NCBI GenBank assembly: GCA_003439945.1
Contig: QVRM01002377.1
Span: forward strand, 803,501-867,500
Direction: 5' to 3'
Origin: Dermanyssus gallinae
Taxonomy: Eukaryota > Arthropoda > Arachnida > Mesostigmata > Dermanyssidae
Length of the DNA: 64,000 nucleotides
Below the pieces are notes generated by a model. That model ran no database searches. It saw only the letters and a program-made list of their open reading frames with translations, and was not told where the DNA came from. This document shows, piece after piece, positions 1 through 13,245 of this stretch. Within the stretch, counting starts at the first letter, position 1; the number at the start of each line of letters is the position of its first letter. A program made the translations under genes and the position numbers.

Positions 1-398
1 TTGCCTCCCAAAGTGCCCAACTTGCCCAATAAATGGCAAACAGTTAACTCAATTAAACAAACAGCGACGATCAAGCACACATATAAAGCTGTACGAAGGT
101 TGGCTTCGTCAAGTTCGTTTCGAAAGGCGAACAATAAGTGCCGAAATCCTCGACGTTCATAGAAGCAATTATCCTAGAATTAGAAGTAGTGGTATTATTA
201 TTGTTGTTATTTCTGGTTACTTTAGTGATGCCTAGCACTGATCGTCGTCAGTAGCCGCGTGATCGGTAGCTATGCGCGGTATGGCACACGACCCTAGGTC
301 TGCGTACGCTTCCGTATATTTTTCTCTATTTCGTGAACTTCCGCTCTATTCGTCTCGATTATTCGTAGCCGCTGTACCTCTAATGTTTCCCTCTTTGT
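1..398. other. no gene recognised
   Basis: Unique-looking mixed-composition sequence. I see no domain, splice-supported exon or RNA gene here. A 63-codon frame from 272 runs into the (TA)n array and is not credible as a gene. Confidence 0.5.
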
Positions 399-430
399 TA
401 TATATATATATATATATATATAAATATATA
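399..430. repeat. (TA)n microsatellite
   Basis: Alternating TA with one AAA interruption near its 3' end. It is the first of about thirty (TA)n arrays in the window. Confidence 0.95.
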
Positions 431-651
431 TTTTTCAGTCTTCCTCAGCCGTCAAGCGCATGAAGAGGCCTATTGGCAGGGAACGACAGCGACGACGCCG
501 GTGGTATCTATGGTATCTACAATATCTACTCGTCTTCAGGGCAGACGACGACAGAGAACGGTGGCGTAAGATTAGCCGGGCACATTCATATTGGACCCTA
601 GGGACAAGGCCCTGTCCGACTTCTCGGCAGAGCATATGGTGGTTATCTCTT

Positions 652-658
652 GTATATA

Positions 659-754
<96 letters not shown>
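652..754. repeat. long interrupted (TA)n microsatellite
   Basis: About 100 bases of alternating TA with two TATG interruptions. It is the longest array in the window. It generates the Ile-Tyr runs seen in frames on both strands, so those frames should not be called genes. Confidence 0.95.
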
Positions 755-755
<1 letters not shown>

Positions 756-1435
756 GTACATTATCGTGTTTTATCAACTGTAGGATAGTAGACCGTGCCG
801 AGGCTGGCTCGAGAGGTACGTAAGCTGTTGGGAGCGGGAAGGGGGGGGGGCGGGTGGCGGCTCTATTTCATCTCTACTAGGGGGACAGCTGAAAGTGCAC
901 CAGTCGGCTTGAGCGCATTCTTGTTCGTATCTCGAGGAGAAAAGTCCGGCGACGAAAACGACGAAGATATAGCAAAATAAGAAGAAAAGTAAAAATCTCC
1001 TCTCTGTCTCTCTATCGAAATAGCCTATCTTGTAGTACTAGCATTAGTAGTAGTAGTAGTAGGGGTTGTACTCTGTTGTGAATGGGCTGCTCACCGCCAA
1101 GCTGGCGCCGCTCGATAAGGCTACGGGCGGCACAGGGAGAGACGCCACTGGCCCCTGCCACCTGTCCCTGCCGAGGACCCATTGTTCCCACCACCGGTAG
1201 ATTTCTGAGGTGCGTTCGCGACTCTACTGGGTCAATTCCAACGAAATCGGCCGCAGTAGCGGGCCAATTGTGGTTGCTCCCTGCCTGCTGTTGTTATCAT
1301 CGTCGTCGTTGTCGTCGACGCCGCCGCCAATCGAACCTTGGCGTACTCGAATAGCTATGAATTATGTATCCATTCGAAAGTAACGCATGGCCATTCACAT
1401 GTAGTATACACACACGTTCATAAGCGACAAACGCA

Positions 1436-1470
<35 letters not shown>

Positions 1471-2280
1471 GTGAGCGTCAAACGCCTGCTCAGCCATTGG
1501 CATGCCCGGCGTGCCTAGCGGCGGCGATCGAACAAACAGTCCACGTGTGGACCAGCCAGATTAGGGCGCAAGGCAATACAGCACGCGTAAGCAGACACAC
1601 ACACACAGATCGCAGTAGATAGCCTGCAACGAGAACGGCGAAGACCGAAAAATTGCAGGCATGAGCCGAACAGAAGAAGAAACTGGAGTTGTGCGGCATC
1701 CATATTGAACTGAAGAGGTGTAGTGGTGGGCTAGGCGCTGGTTACCGCTTCGCTTCGCTGCAAGCTTGCAGATGAAAGCGCGCGCGGTCCATCATAGCAG
1801 CACTATAACCAGGGTGGGTTAGTGACCAGTAGACCAGTCCACGTCCGGCCAGTCAATGGCTGAACGAGCGGGCAGCTCGAGCTACAGTACAGCACGGAGC
1901 GAGCCGATTGCAGCTTCAGCCGAAGCAGGCCTTGCTCCTCGTTGCCACCTGCGGCCTGTCGCACCCTGTCCACGCCACAACACCAAGAACGTTGTCGCGG
2001 TCGTGGCTGTCTTTCGTCGTGGCGGCAGCGGGTGTGCTGCTGCTGCTGCCGTTGTTGCGGGTGTCGTTGTTGATGTTACTGCAAGCAAGGTACGCCCTGC
2101 TAGTGCCACAAAGGTGCCAAGATATATTAACATCTCGTGGCAGAACAGGCAAAAATGGTAGTGCCCGCAATAGGAGAATAGACGCCCTTGGGAGCTTCAA
2201 GAGCTGGCAGAGATCGCATGTCTCTACCTGCACTCTTTCTCTGCCGTGACTCTTTTATCTCACCTTTGGCAGCTAGTAAT
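755..2280. other. no gene recognised; short simple repeats
   Basis: Contains a G-rich run near 841-854, a (TAG)n run at 1044-1062 and a (TA)n array at 1438-1469. The GC-rich part near 1,856-2,160 has open frames on both strands, but they are rich in Ala, Thr or Val from triplet runs and show no domain. Confidence 0.5.
1438..1469. repeat. (TA)n microsatellite
   Basis: Uninterrupted alternating TA of about 32 bases between unique flanks. Confidence 0.95.
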
Positions 2281-2296
2281 CTCTTTCTCTCTCTCC

Positions 2297-2347
<51 letters not shown>
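2281..2347. repeat. compound (CT)n(TA)n microsatellite
   Basis: A CT-rich run (2281-2312) passes directly into (TA)n (2313-2347). The array ends 4 bases before the first copy of the 77-bp repeat at 2352. Confidence 0.95.
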
Positions 2348-2349
<2 letters not shown>

Positions 2350-2351
2350 GC

Positions 2352-2428
2352 AAACATGTGTGGCATTTTTAGTCAAAGAGAAGACACGAACAAGCAAAAC
2401 AGCCTATAGTCAAGTTGCCAAGCCGGCA
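2352..2428 (+). repeat. 77-bp dispersed repeat, copy 1
   Basis: Starts AAACATGTGTGGCATTTTTA and ends GTTGCCAAGCCGGCA. It is nearly identical to 2773-2849, differing mainly in a short stretch in the middle. Both copies begin at the 3' edge of a (TA)n run. No coding potential is visible. It may be a piece of a repeat family or a local duplication. Confidence 0.85.
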
Positions 2429-2772
2429 TGCAGTTTAGCGCAATCTGGGCTCCTCTCTCTCTAAGCGAACATCAACGATTGGCAAGCGCCGAATATGATC
2501 AGCGTTTACGGAACGTAGTCTTCCTCTAAGCCACATGCCTGTTTAGTATAAAAGTCTGCTTTGAGGGGGCTGAGCCATATAGCATAACACAAGAAACAGC
2601 TCCTTTATTTAGGCAATTAATGATGGGAAAAAAAAATAATATAGGCGATAGCTCTCTTCTGTAAGTGTTGAGCAGGTATTCGGCAGAGCATTTTTAGCCT
2701 CACTGTTAAATATGCTACGACAATTTAAATTTTCGTACCACAGCTGTATAAAAATATAGGATATATATATAT

Positions 2773-2849
2773 AAACATGTGTGGCATTTTTAGTCAAAGA
2801 GAAGACACGAAACGATAAAACAACCTATAGTCAAGTTGCCAAGCCGGCA
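2773..2849 (+). repeat. 77-bp dispersed repeat, copy 2
   Basis: Second copy of the block at 2352-2428, in the same orientation about 420 bp downstream. It is again preceded directly by a short (TA)n run (2760-2772). The flanking sequences differ outside the shared block. Confidence 0.85.
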
Positions 2850-3802
2850 ACTCCGCAAGAAATTCCTATATATATATATATGTCAAAAAAGTGTTGATAA
2901 CGTATGTAAGTTGTTTGTACTCCCACCGCGACAACAGCGAAAATGTCCACCTATTTTTTGTTAACGTAATGCCATTACGATACGTTCAAACAGTACTACC
3001 GCAGCTTCTACGAGTGTTTCTGCAGAATGCCTAGTCAACGCTCGTTTGGTCGCGCCTCGAATAGGCGCTTGCAGTCATCATCACCAGTCTATCATCACAT
3101 TCACGTAGTGTCATCGTGTAGTCATCGATCTCGTAGACGGCTCTCTCTCTCTCTCTTCTCTGTCTTGTGATACGCTCATCGCGCGAGCGTCTATCATGAT
3201 CTGGGCTGTAGTAACAGCCCTTCTTTCATTCTTTTCTGTTTTGTCCCAATGTGACGAGAAGCGTCGCCGACTTTCCTTGATCGCTCTGAGACCGCACGCT
3301 TTAAGGTGTTGTTTCTTGAGAAATGCCCGAAGTTCGGCTAAAGAGAGTGCTTCGCAAGCATCGAAGGCAATAGCGGCGTTGATGACAACGAAGGCGACCG
3401 CCGGTCAACGAAATCGGGAACGACTCTTCGGCCCTATGGTCTTCACGGCAGACGTGTATGCTCTTGCGCTGTCTATGTCGTACTGACTTGCAAAACGGAT
3501 TTTTCGTGACGAAATCGGTGATGGCGCTGCATTGTAAGCAGCTGCAAGTCAGACGATTACGGCGCCAGACGTCAGAATGAACGCCGCCATGGCCAGCCGT
3601 AGGCGTTCGGGTTAGGAAAATACCAAGCTAGCGTCGCAGGCTAACCACTTATACGTGTACCCGTATTTAACATTTGTACGGTTGTAAATGCAGGCAGCTA
3701 AGACTGCATTGACTCGTGCGACCTTATTTGTTTAGTGCAAGAATGTATATACAGTTTTCTCGAGCGTGTCAAATGCAGTGCTTCTTTGTTGTAAGTAGAC
3801 TG

Positions 3803-3805
<3 letters not shown>

Positions 3806-3851
<46 letters not shown>
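3806..3851. repeat. (TA)n microsatellite
   Basis: Uninterrupted alternating TA, about 46 bases. Confidence 0.95.
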
Positions 3852-3855
<4 letters not shown>

Positions 3856-4377
3856 CATTAAAAAATTAGAATACAAATCGTGTTGATTTGTATATGCAGC
3901 ACAGCAAACACAGAAATAGTGTATGCCGTCCCTTGTCAATATATCTTACACGACAACTGATATTAAGGCTGTTCATATACAGGACAATGTTAGTGTTATA
4001 TCGCAGATTACTAATAAAATGGTGTATTGGCCATGTAGGGCGGTGTGTACGTATAGATTGCCTTAGTGTGGCTCCATCTGCGGTTATCCGTGGCAAGGCT
4101 CTTCAAGCAAACACAAGTATATGCTTCCTAACCAAAAAAGCACAGGGAAGACGCTGTTTCTGCTTAAACCCGCAGAGCCTATCCAATATCGGCTTGTAGC
4201 CACTGCCTATTACGGTCGAGGGATGCGCTTCACCGGTGCCTCGTTTCATATCCCCTGGCCTTCACTCTCGTCCTCGGGCCTGCGGTCGCCACGAGTACTA
4301 TAGTGAATCGGAAGGTATCGTTACGTGGTCAGTGGACATACGCAGAGAACGTAAACACACGTTAGCACATACATATA

Positions 4378-4390
4378 CACATATATATAC

Positions 4391-4434
<44 letters not shown>

Positions 4435-4449
4435 AGAAAGAAAGAAAGA
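4378..4449. repeat. compound (TA)n(GAAA)n microsatellite
   Basis: (TA)n with AC and AAA interruptions, followed directly by four to five GAAA units. A second (TA)n array lies at 4529-4565. Confidence 0.95.
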
Positions 4450-4767
4450 GAAGCAAACGCAGTCAGTTCCCCGTAATATATATAGAAAAAGCGGACATAG
4501 TAATTTGCCATCCAAGTATGCACGCATGCATATATATACATATATATATATATAAATATATATATGCGTATGTGCCTTCGTTTTTGCTCGGCGGTCTTGA
4601 TGGAGTCCGGGCGCTTGGTTCTGCAGCATGCACCAGTGGTTACCGTTCTCCTCTTCTTACCTATCCTGTTCATCATCTGCTTCCCTAATTGTATGCGCGT
4701 GCATCTAAGGTTGGCCGGCCTGCGGGCCGTCAGGGTACTTGGGTTGCATGGCAGCCTTCAGCTGACA

Positions 4768-4805
4768 ACAACGACGACGACGACGACGACGAGAAGGACG
4801 ACGAC
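4768..4805. repeat. (ACG)n triplet repeat
   Basis: About ten ACG/GAC units with an AAGG interruption. Reads as Thr/Arg or Val runs in opposing frames; no gene inferred. Confidence 0.9.
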
Positions 4806-6199
4806 ATAGAGGCAGGTTTGCACATCCTTCCACAGTCTGCCGTATCTGTCTAGTAGGACAACACAGGCCCGCGGCCCCATGTGACCAGCCGACCGAAGAC
4901 ACCAGTCGACCAGAAATTGGCGTATTCGAACGAAAACGGCACGGTTGCCTACTTTACTCCATATGTGCACACCGGCAACGGCGCACTGACACGCATACAC
5001 GCCCGTCCATGTTGCTGGAGAACTGCGATAAACACGACAACACTTGTAAACAATTTATATGCCAGTTGCGTGAGTTAGACGAGACGCCTTAGCTCAAAGT
5101 CGCAGCCATCCGTCTAAACAAGTCGAGCTTTCGTATTCAGCTTGTAGCTCTGGATTTAGGTGGGGACGCAAGGGACACGCAAAGACCTGTCTCGGGATAG
5201 ACTAGCCGCAAATCTCACCTGATCTCGCTCTGCAATAAATTATTCGTCGTACGCTTTCGAGACCAAGTTTAACAATGGGGTAGCACCGGCTTAAACAGAG
5301 GTTAGAAGTAATTGTCATACATCAGCCGATTAAGCTGCCTGTCATTGCGTTTCGAATGTAGACCACAGAAGAACCGTTTCCACATCCGAAACAGATCGGG
5401 AGACAACGATAACACAATCGAGCTACTGAATTTCGGATGACGAAGCCTTTTAGCAGTCCTCTGTTGAAAGGCAGTCTCTCGCAAGACCATGGACACAAAA
5501 TCTTTCACCTTGCAACATGCATGTGGAACATACATACATGTTATGTTACTTAAGGACCATATTGGTGTAACAATCAAAGTTAATCAGCTCGATGAGGTAG
5601 GGCTGCCATAAATCTCTTCTGTGTTCTTGTTTAGCCGCTTTGTTTAGTATATGAGCTATTCTGAGTATTCTTAATTATAAATACATAGCCTAAACGTGAG
5701 CTGTTAAAGCCTAAACCATATTGATTCTCAGTTTAATTCCCCAAGACGAACGTAAACCATATTTGGCAACAGTTTTGCTTCATCGTCACGCAAACATATA
5801 TTGAGGTGTAAACATATCATTGAAGTTATAACGCTTACTAGGTGACTTTAAACATAACCTTAACACTAGCGATTCATTACGAAGTCTAACCACTTGAAGA
5901 TACTATGACTAAACGTTAATATCTAACCTTCACCAAACAGCAATAAACGAAAGCATAACTATTAGTTAATTACCTTTAAATACCGCATATTAAATATATA
6001 ATTGCCTTTGCGAATGATTTGTCGATGGCAGTCCAGGTCTTGACAAAATAACTCCTGGGCGCCCAACGATATATTTGCAAAGATAGCCAATTAAAAATAA
6101 AACGGCAATGACCTTGACTTCCACCGAAAACGAGACAATGTTATTGTTAAAAAAGCACAATTTCATTAACGGCCCAGAATGTAGCGGTTTTCTACAAAT

Positions 6200-7000
6200 G
6201 CTCTGTCTCTCCTAACTAAAAGTTGCGCGAGTTTAAGGCCTTTCTTGAGATGCTTGCCCAGAGCATAGGTGACCACACGGGGAAACGGTAGTCATCGCTG
6301 TAGATTTGGGGTAGCCGGGACACTTTGGGGTATCTGAACAACAGCAGAGAGGGCTAAGACGCTATAGGAGTGAACGACTGAAATTAATTTGACGGCTTTC
6401 AACGACCGAAGGGCACCCACTTAGAATAATCTCAAAGAGGGTGTCGGAAAGAACGTTGGGGCCTGGCCTGCTTGACTGTTATATAGAGGCCCCGGAGATC
6501 TCCGCCCAGGCTCTCCCCGGACGTACAGCGAGAGATTGTCTAACTCTTTTCCCGGCACGATCAAGGAGGCGTCCGATGTTTACCTAGACGACATACCAAA
6601 AGTCGTACTGGAGGCGAATTTCCGCTTATATCTGTCGGATGATTGTATCTTACCTGGGTGATCAAGGATAACAAGGTTACAGCTGAGATCTCATAGAGCT
6701 TTGTTTTCGGCCCCGTATTCTGGAACCTGGATTATGACGGGATGCTTAAGATCAATGGTGTCCCGAATGCGGATGGAGACGCTGGCGGAACGCCCACGAT
6801 CTCGCGCTCATGATTACGTAGTCCATGCTGACGATCAGAGTAAACCGCGCGGGTTTCGACCGAAGCCCTCCTGGTCCTAGCCAAGATCCTGCCATGGGAC
6901 CTGCTCGCATGGGAGAAATGCAAGCGCTTCCTTTGGACTTGACTATGGCCTGGAGTGCTATGCGACGCAGGTGCTACCGGACACGGACACGGTTAGTCTG
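6200..7000 (+). mobile_element. decayed R1-like non-LTR retrotransposon fragment
   Basis: Two stretches look like an APE-endonuclease retrotransposon of the R1 type. From about 6,229 the frame reads EFKAFLEMLAQS, and shortly after, in a shifted frame, VVIAVDLG, which resembles the end of an R1 endonuclease (the family usually has a GDFNA motif here). From 6,673 the frame reads KVTAEIS, a stop, then SFVFGPVFWNLDYDGMLK, which resembles the reverse-transcriptase block normally written VTAGVPQGSVLGPxLWNxxYDGxL. The Gly-Val-Pro-Gln-Gly core is lost, and stops and frame changes occur throughout. The distance between the two blocks is much shorter than in an intact element, so an internal deletion of several hundred bases is likely. 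The ends are not visible. It is dead. The R1-clade assignment rests on motif resemblance only; LOA or Jockey relatives are possible. Confidence 0.6.
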
Positions 7001-10000
7001 TGTGACGTGCGGTTCTGAAAAACCGGACGATCTAGAGAGCACCGTTCTGCACTACGGTGCTCTTAGAGTTGCAAGGAACGTTTTACCGCTGCCAGAGGGT
7101 CTACTACATAATGGTGAAGGCGAAGGCGTGAAAAGTGACGGCGAACTGGTTTGATGCCATTTTGGCAATTGAAGTTTTCACGGAGAGATGCGGGCGATTC
7201 AATGGTCGAGCCAAGATGCCCAGGGGAAGCGGAGCGAGAGAAGATGAGCAGCAGGGCTCTAGGGGACTCGAAGCACCCATTGACACCGGTTGAACTTAAA
7301 ATTGCTCTCGTCCATCTGGACAAGCCACACGGTACTGCGTGAAGATAAGGAAAGCAAAGGAAACGATGACGGCGAACGGCGCGGAGACGCCTCTTTCCTG
7401 GTTTCGAAATAATGTCAAAGCCATACCAAGCTAGGGGGAGGAAGGGATACGGACTTAGTGGGCTTGTGAGCTCCACATTCCACGCAGTTCCACGCTAGCT
7501 CGTGTCGTATAAACACCAATCATACCCAAAACCTTCAAAAAAGACCAGTTCTCGGAAAGAGGGTTATCTTCAAGGGGCGGGTGCAGGGTTCGTCGAGATA
7601 GCATAGTGCCATGTTTGTGGCAGAGTCTAGAAAACTAGTTAGGGTTCTGCTTTGCATGTCCCTGGCACTATATATATATATATATATATATATACGAAAG
7701 TAGCTCCAGACGGGTAGCAGAGGAGGACTGTCTTCGTGATAAATTTAAGCTCAATCGAACTCAGATGCACAATTGAGTATTAGCATAAAGTTTTGCAAGT
7801 AGGCCTTGCAGGCATAGGCCAACTTGCGAGATCCCAGTATTCATATTGAATTTGACTGTGAGCCCCTAGTAGTATTATTGACTTCCCTTTAATAACTAAA
7901 ACTTGACACGTTAATGTGTCTTCTTTGGTGTCACGATACGCTTTTACCCATTATCGAAGCTCACTAAAATTAACTTGTGTTTGACGCATTCTTGGGGAAA
8001 CTATGCCCACCCCATACTGCACTATGTGTGTAATGTAAGCTACTTTACTATACGCTGATAGCTTAGTTGTATTAAATACAAGCGATTACACACGCAGTAA
8101 GCGCTTTTTCCTGACGACGCTGAAACCGAATTGGAGGAAAACCGGGTCTCCCAATACGAAAGCTACAAAGTTCTCCCCTCCAAGAAAAAACTGTCCGCAC
8201 AAGACCCCATTCTACTTAGAAGAGTGTGGACGTTCGCTACGTTAATAAATTCACATACCTCAGACTGCCTCGTTTCGATAATAGGTATCTATTTAAAAAG
8301 AAACCTAATAATCGCAAAGGGAAACAGTACTTATTCGGATTTATTTTGCGAGCAATTTGCAGTTACAAGATGGTTACGACATGTACATGTAATATATATT
8401 CATTGCAACGATCTCTTTTTCGTGAGACTCCAGGTGGAACGCACCAGATGCCACCACCGCAGGTGGTAGTAGTTGTGTACAATGCACTTTAGGTACACAT
8501 GACGGTCATTGTGTGCCGTTCCGTCCTATAGGTTCCTGGTGAGGAGCGCATTTGCAAAAGCAATATCTTCTACTCCTTCATTCACTTTACTTTGCCGTTC
8601 TCGGAAAAATGCTAAAAAGGCTCGGTGACTGGTGAGTTCAGCCTAATCTAAATGTTTGCACTGCTGGTCTACAGCTTACTAGCAGATACATGAATGGGCT
8701 GTCGAATGCGGCAGACAGAGGACTCGCTTCCTGTATACTCGAAAAAATTTTCGAGTTGCGCAAAGTTTGCCGCTGAGAGAAGTCCCAAAACCTACTGAAG
8801 CTGTGAATCAACATTGGTACAATTTGAAGCTCACAAAGTCGCACTCAGATACAGCTTTCGGGCATCTTTCACCCTCATGTACACGGATGTAATTGTTGCT
8901 CGGCATCCATCAGCTATGTGCCACAACCAAGCAATTCCCTCAGTGAACCTTGATCGCTTTCTCTGTGTCGTCCGTAAATCTATTTGAAGTTTCTTGTCGT
9001 TTAGGTATGCTTTAGTAACGCCAACCCAGAAAACGTCGGAATGCCATTAATAAATTGGCGAGTCTATTTTGTGTTTTATCAAGAAGTAAAAATCATGCTA
9101 CCAATTTCCGACAAGGCTTCAATCCACCTACTGCTGTAGACTATATACGTTCAAGGGCTATTTTATTTATTAATGTTTAAGTTTCATAATCCACATGTAG
9201 TTTATTTACAAAACTGCACTTTACAACACTTGAGCTCGGAGAAAAAGTTACGTCCAACACTGTGTGATCGACGATTCACTCGACAATTCACAAGCAATAT
9301 TACAGATGTGCCTGGGTGGACTCCTTGAATTTTGGAGTATGACTGCTTTGCATGTAATATCCGCGCGGAATCTCAATTAATACAGTGATGAAATTGGGTT
9401 CAATATATATATCTATATATATGTGGTGGGGGGTTCGACGAAACGAAGAAATTGACACAGGCCGGGGGATTGATAGAGGAATGGAACATGGAAAGAGAGA
9501 GAGAGAATAAGAAACACACGGGTCGAAGGGAGTCAAGAAGCGCCTCCGGCTGTACTAACTTCCGTCGAGGGGCTTGTCGGAGTCGAGATCGAGGAGGAGA
9601 AGGCCGAGGCCACCCAAGGATGCTGACTGCGTGGCAATCAGCATATTATTAGGTCCCGTGGAGAAGTAGAACAACGTTTACTGGCCACCATTGCAACAAG
9701 CACGCGTTGGATTCTCATAGGTCCGGCAGCGCTAACGGCAGCGATAGAGAGTCCCGCGGCTGTAATCATGGCACAGCGCGCGTAACTTAACTAGTACAAA
9801 TTGCTAGGTAGCCTTTCGGTGTCGACGAGTACTACGCAGCTAAGGTAACCGGCAACATGGCAACTAGTCCGGAGAGCACCTACTACTAAAATGATGCTCC
9901 TATACGACCATTCGGCGGAGACTTAAACAAACAATCAAATATTTGCACAAAACCTTGACTTCGTGACGAGGCGCTGTCCTGAAAAATATAAAGTTATATT

Positions 10001-11129
10001 TGGAACCTAGAGGGAAAACCGAATAGCGATGTGTATTCCGTGTCATCCACAAACATCAAATGTCTCCGTGCGTACATCTATGTCCATATATATGCGTGTC
10101 TTACTAGCGTTTAAATCTAATATACGCACATATTTCTCCTCGCCTACTCAACGTCATATCCTAACTGGTACGGTCGGCCGCTATGTAATTACCCGTATGC
10201 TGTATAATGAAAAAATGTTGTGTGTTATGCAAATACCTTATTTTTTTATAAACTAGTCAATGTTTTCGTTTCTTGCATAAAAAATCGCACATTTTACTGA
10301 AAGCAGATTTGGTCTCTAATAAATAAACGGGGTCGTTTAGAATTTTTGTTAGCTAACTGTCTTCGGCGCAAGGAATCATTGGCATCACATATAATCATCG
10401 CCGCATAATACGCTATCACTTTTATTTAAGAAGCAAAACTGTAAAAACGGTTACTGAAACGAGTTGCATAAAAACGCGACGCAATTAAACCCTTTGAACG
10501 ACAGACGAAGGCCCAATAACGACGTTTGTGGACTCAAACCCGTATCTATTAGTTTAAGTAATGATCAAGAAGTATTACGCAGATGCGTCATGGTTGACCT
10601 TAGTGCTCAGCCGCGCTGGTTATGCAGGCAGATGTGAATAATTGAGCAGTTTCTTGAACGAGAGGTTTGCTGGAAGCGAACACTAAATCGTCCGTAATAA
10701 CGTGATGCTTATACGAAATAGAAGAAACGTGATGAAATAACAGTAGTTATTAAACGACCGCAAAAAGTAAACTATACCACAATCATGTAATGATGTGCAT
10801 TGAATTTTAAAAGAGCGAGCTACTATGGGCAGTCTCAGGAAAACGAAACTATTCGTGCCGCCGAAAGATGCGAGCACGAGGACCATTTGTCGAAATCTGC
10901 TGTTCAAATATATCCATCATGAAATTGGCCAGCCACGCACGTACTTGCTTGCAAAGAGGGGTTTACATTTTCGTAGACTAATCCAAGGAATTCGTGCCCT
11001 CCTTGCAGCCCTAATCAGGCGCTGTCATATAATAGACCGGTTTCCTTAAATTATTGGTGGTGAAATAGCTTTTCTGATCTAGATGTAATTTTATGCCTAC
11101 GTAAATATTATCGGGCTTAATCAACAAAT

Positions 11130-11131
<2 letters not shown>
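7001..11131. other. no gene recognised
   Basis: Unique sequence with one (TA)n array at 7669-7694 and a short TA run near 9,405-9,420. Frames at 7063-7476 and 8131-8469 look like chance frames: no conserved motif, and opposing frames of equal length. The first few hundred bases may be further decayed R1-like sequence. Confidence 0.5.
7669..7694. repeat. (TA)n microsatellite
   Basis: Uninterrupted alternating TA, about 26 bases. Confidence 0.95.

Positions 11132-11172
<41 letters not shown>
11132..11172. repeat. (TA)n microsatellite
   Basis: Uninterrupted alternating TA, about 41 bases. Confidence 0.95.
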
Positions 11173-11174
<2 letters not shown>

Positions 11175-13177
11175 GTAATCGCTTTTACTGGGATCATATT
11201 GACACTAGTATGGTCAAGCTGCTCTATGTATTGACACATAGCCGATAGCGAAAACGATTCCGTTGTTTGCTGATATCCACGTGCTAAGTGCATCATCATC
11301 AACGTTCTCGTCTTCATCATGTACTTCTTCTTCTCTTGGCCATTTAACGCGATGTTCCACCCAAAGACGACAATTCAGACCCGGAGCGCCAGTTCGGCTA
11401 GTAGGAATGGTAAGCCTCATTGAATGCTAAATATAGAACAGAGTGTGACAGTTGGGGGTGTCTCCAGGTAATTATTTGCCTTGGTTTTGCTTTACCTTTC
11501 TCGTCCTGTGCTCCACCTAGATATTTAGCTAAATATCTACCTAGCAAGAAAGCTAGGCTAGGATACATTGCGTGTTAGCCTAAAGTATGCTACAGCGGTT
11601 CGAATTTTTCTGCTCGAAATTTTGCCTATTGGCTTAATCTAGTGTAGATGCAGAAATAGGAAGAAAAATATCAACACGAAAAAAAATATTGTGGCGTAGG
11701 TAAAAAAAAAATCTTGCGAAAAACAGATACAAGAACTAAGAAATCACGTTCACGTTGTTCGAATGGAGGATTTTCGCTACGCCGTCTTACCGTCATCGTG
11801 TTCCGTCTTAGGCTATGTATCCTTATGCTGAAGATTACGCTAAATGCTTGACAGCAAAACTATCATATAACGAGTGCAATTTACAATACAGCGTCTTACC
11901 ATTCTTATTAGAAAGTAAATTTCTATCTATTTCCGTAAAACACACTACACGCTTTATTCATAACATTCTGCAGGAGGTCATAATGGTATGATGAATTTGT
12001 CTGTGAAATGATATGATGAATATGTAATATAATGAATCAAATGATGAATAGTCATAATGATTATACTAAAATATTAATAATTATACTCTGGTCTAGAGGA
12101 CAGTATTACTCTAAGAGTTGCTTTTTAGGGCCCTAGGTCCTATCAGTGACCCCATGACGACGTTTATTCGTCGAATCGAAGCGCGAACGTAACGGAGTAT
12201 TATGGCCATCTCTTTGAACCAGTCAGAAGTCGTAAGGAAAACACTGTCTCAGTAGCTGGCACGAGACGTAGTGGATGATGGTGCCATTGAAATGAAATTG
12301 AAATTATGGACTTTAATAGTGTCATTAATCGGAGCTCGTGTAATAGTAGTGGTAGTAGTAGTAGTTCTATTGCGGCGATGGACCGGATGACACCCCAGAT
12401 CACACAGCACTGAGGTGTCAAGCATGGGCGGAGCAGCGCGCACCCCTACTGCATCTAATGAATACACTGGCGTTTTAGCTTACGTGACATCTGCAGAAAA
12501 ATTACGGAATCGCCTTTAAACTGGAACATCACAGATGAAGTCTTTAGAGACAGAAGAAGACGAGCGCCAACCACCTACGGCGCCAACCCCCCTCTCCGTG
12601 GCTCCCGGGGATTACTCCCGCCAGGAGTAGTAGACTCGCCGCTTCCCTGACTGTTTGATGAGATGCGCAAGCAGTTCCCAGTCAGGTCGGGGGACGGGGG
12701 CACGACTGGTTTTTAGTGGGTTGGAGCCCCACACTACCGGCCCACTCTTGCAGGGAGCTTCCACGCTGTAGTGACCGCTTCTGCAACCGCATTTTCCAGT
12801 TAGTTTTCTAAAAATCAGTAGTTGTAATAATAATAATAACAATAATAAAACCGAACACCGTTGTTCCCATAAAGAAGCGTTGATAGTCTTTCTCTATTCT
12901 ACTTTCTCATTCGTGCTCTCTCTCTTAAGTAGGTTAATGACCTGAGGGGCGGTGAAGGCGTTGTCGCAGGCTAATCTCCACAGCCGGAGTCTACGGGACA
13001 CACCGAAAAAGCCGGCCTGCTGTGGCCGTCGGCGAGCCTCGTCGACGACGACGACAACGACGACATTTGAGCGTATGCGCCAACGATAGCGCTGACAAAC
13101 GACTACATCCATCTATCCTGCGTTCTCCTGTTAGGCGAGTACGATGATGAAAGTAGCAGCGGCCGCACCACCCGCCG
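11173..13177. other. no gene recognised
   Basis: AT-rich unique sequence (11,600-12,100) followed by more balanced sequence. It has an (AAT)n run at 12825-12850 and a short GAC run near 13,045. No supported gene. Confidence 0.5.
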
Positions 13178-13245
13178 CATCAGGAGTAGCATCAGGAGCA
13201 GCAGCAGAAACAACAACAACAGCAGCAGCAGCAGCAGAAACAGCG
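13178..13245. repeat. imperfect CAG/CAA triplet array
   Basis: Mixed AGC/CAG and CAA units broken by GAAA. Possible Gln-rich reading on the plus strand, but no extended frame or domain surrounds it. Confidence 0.9.

Larger units (their letters stand above)
2850..6199. other. no gene recognised; AT-rich with microsatellites
   Basis: Holds (TA)n arrays near 2867, 3806-3851, 4378-4431 and 4529-4565, a (GAAA)n run at 4431-4449 and an (ACG)n run at 4768-4805. The part at 5,600-6,180 is AT-rich unique sequence. Frames at 3196-3486 and 5302-5577 show no recognisable domain. Confidence 0.5.

Noticed and set aside
652..754. Ile-Tyr-repeat proteins on both strands (also at other TA arrays)
   Set aside because: They are direct translations of (TA)n microsatellites.
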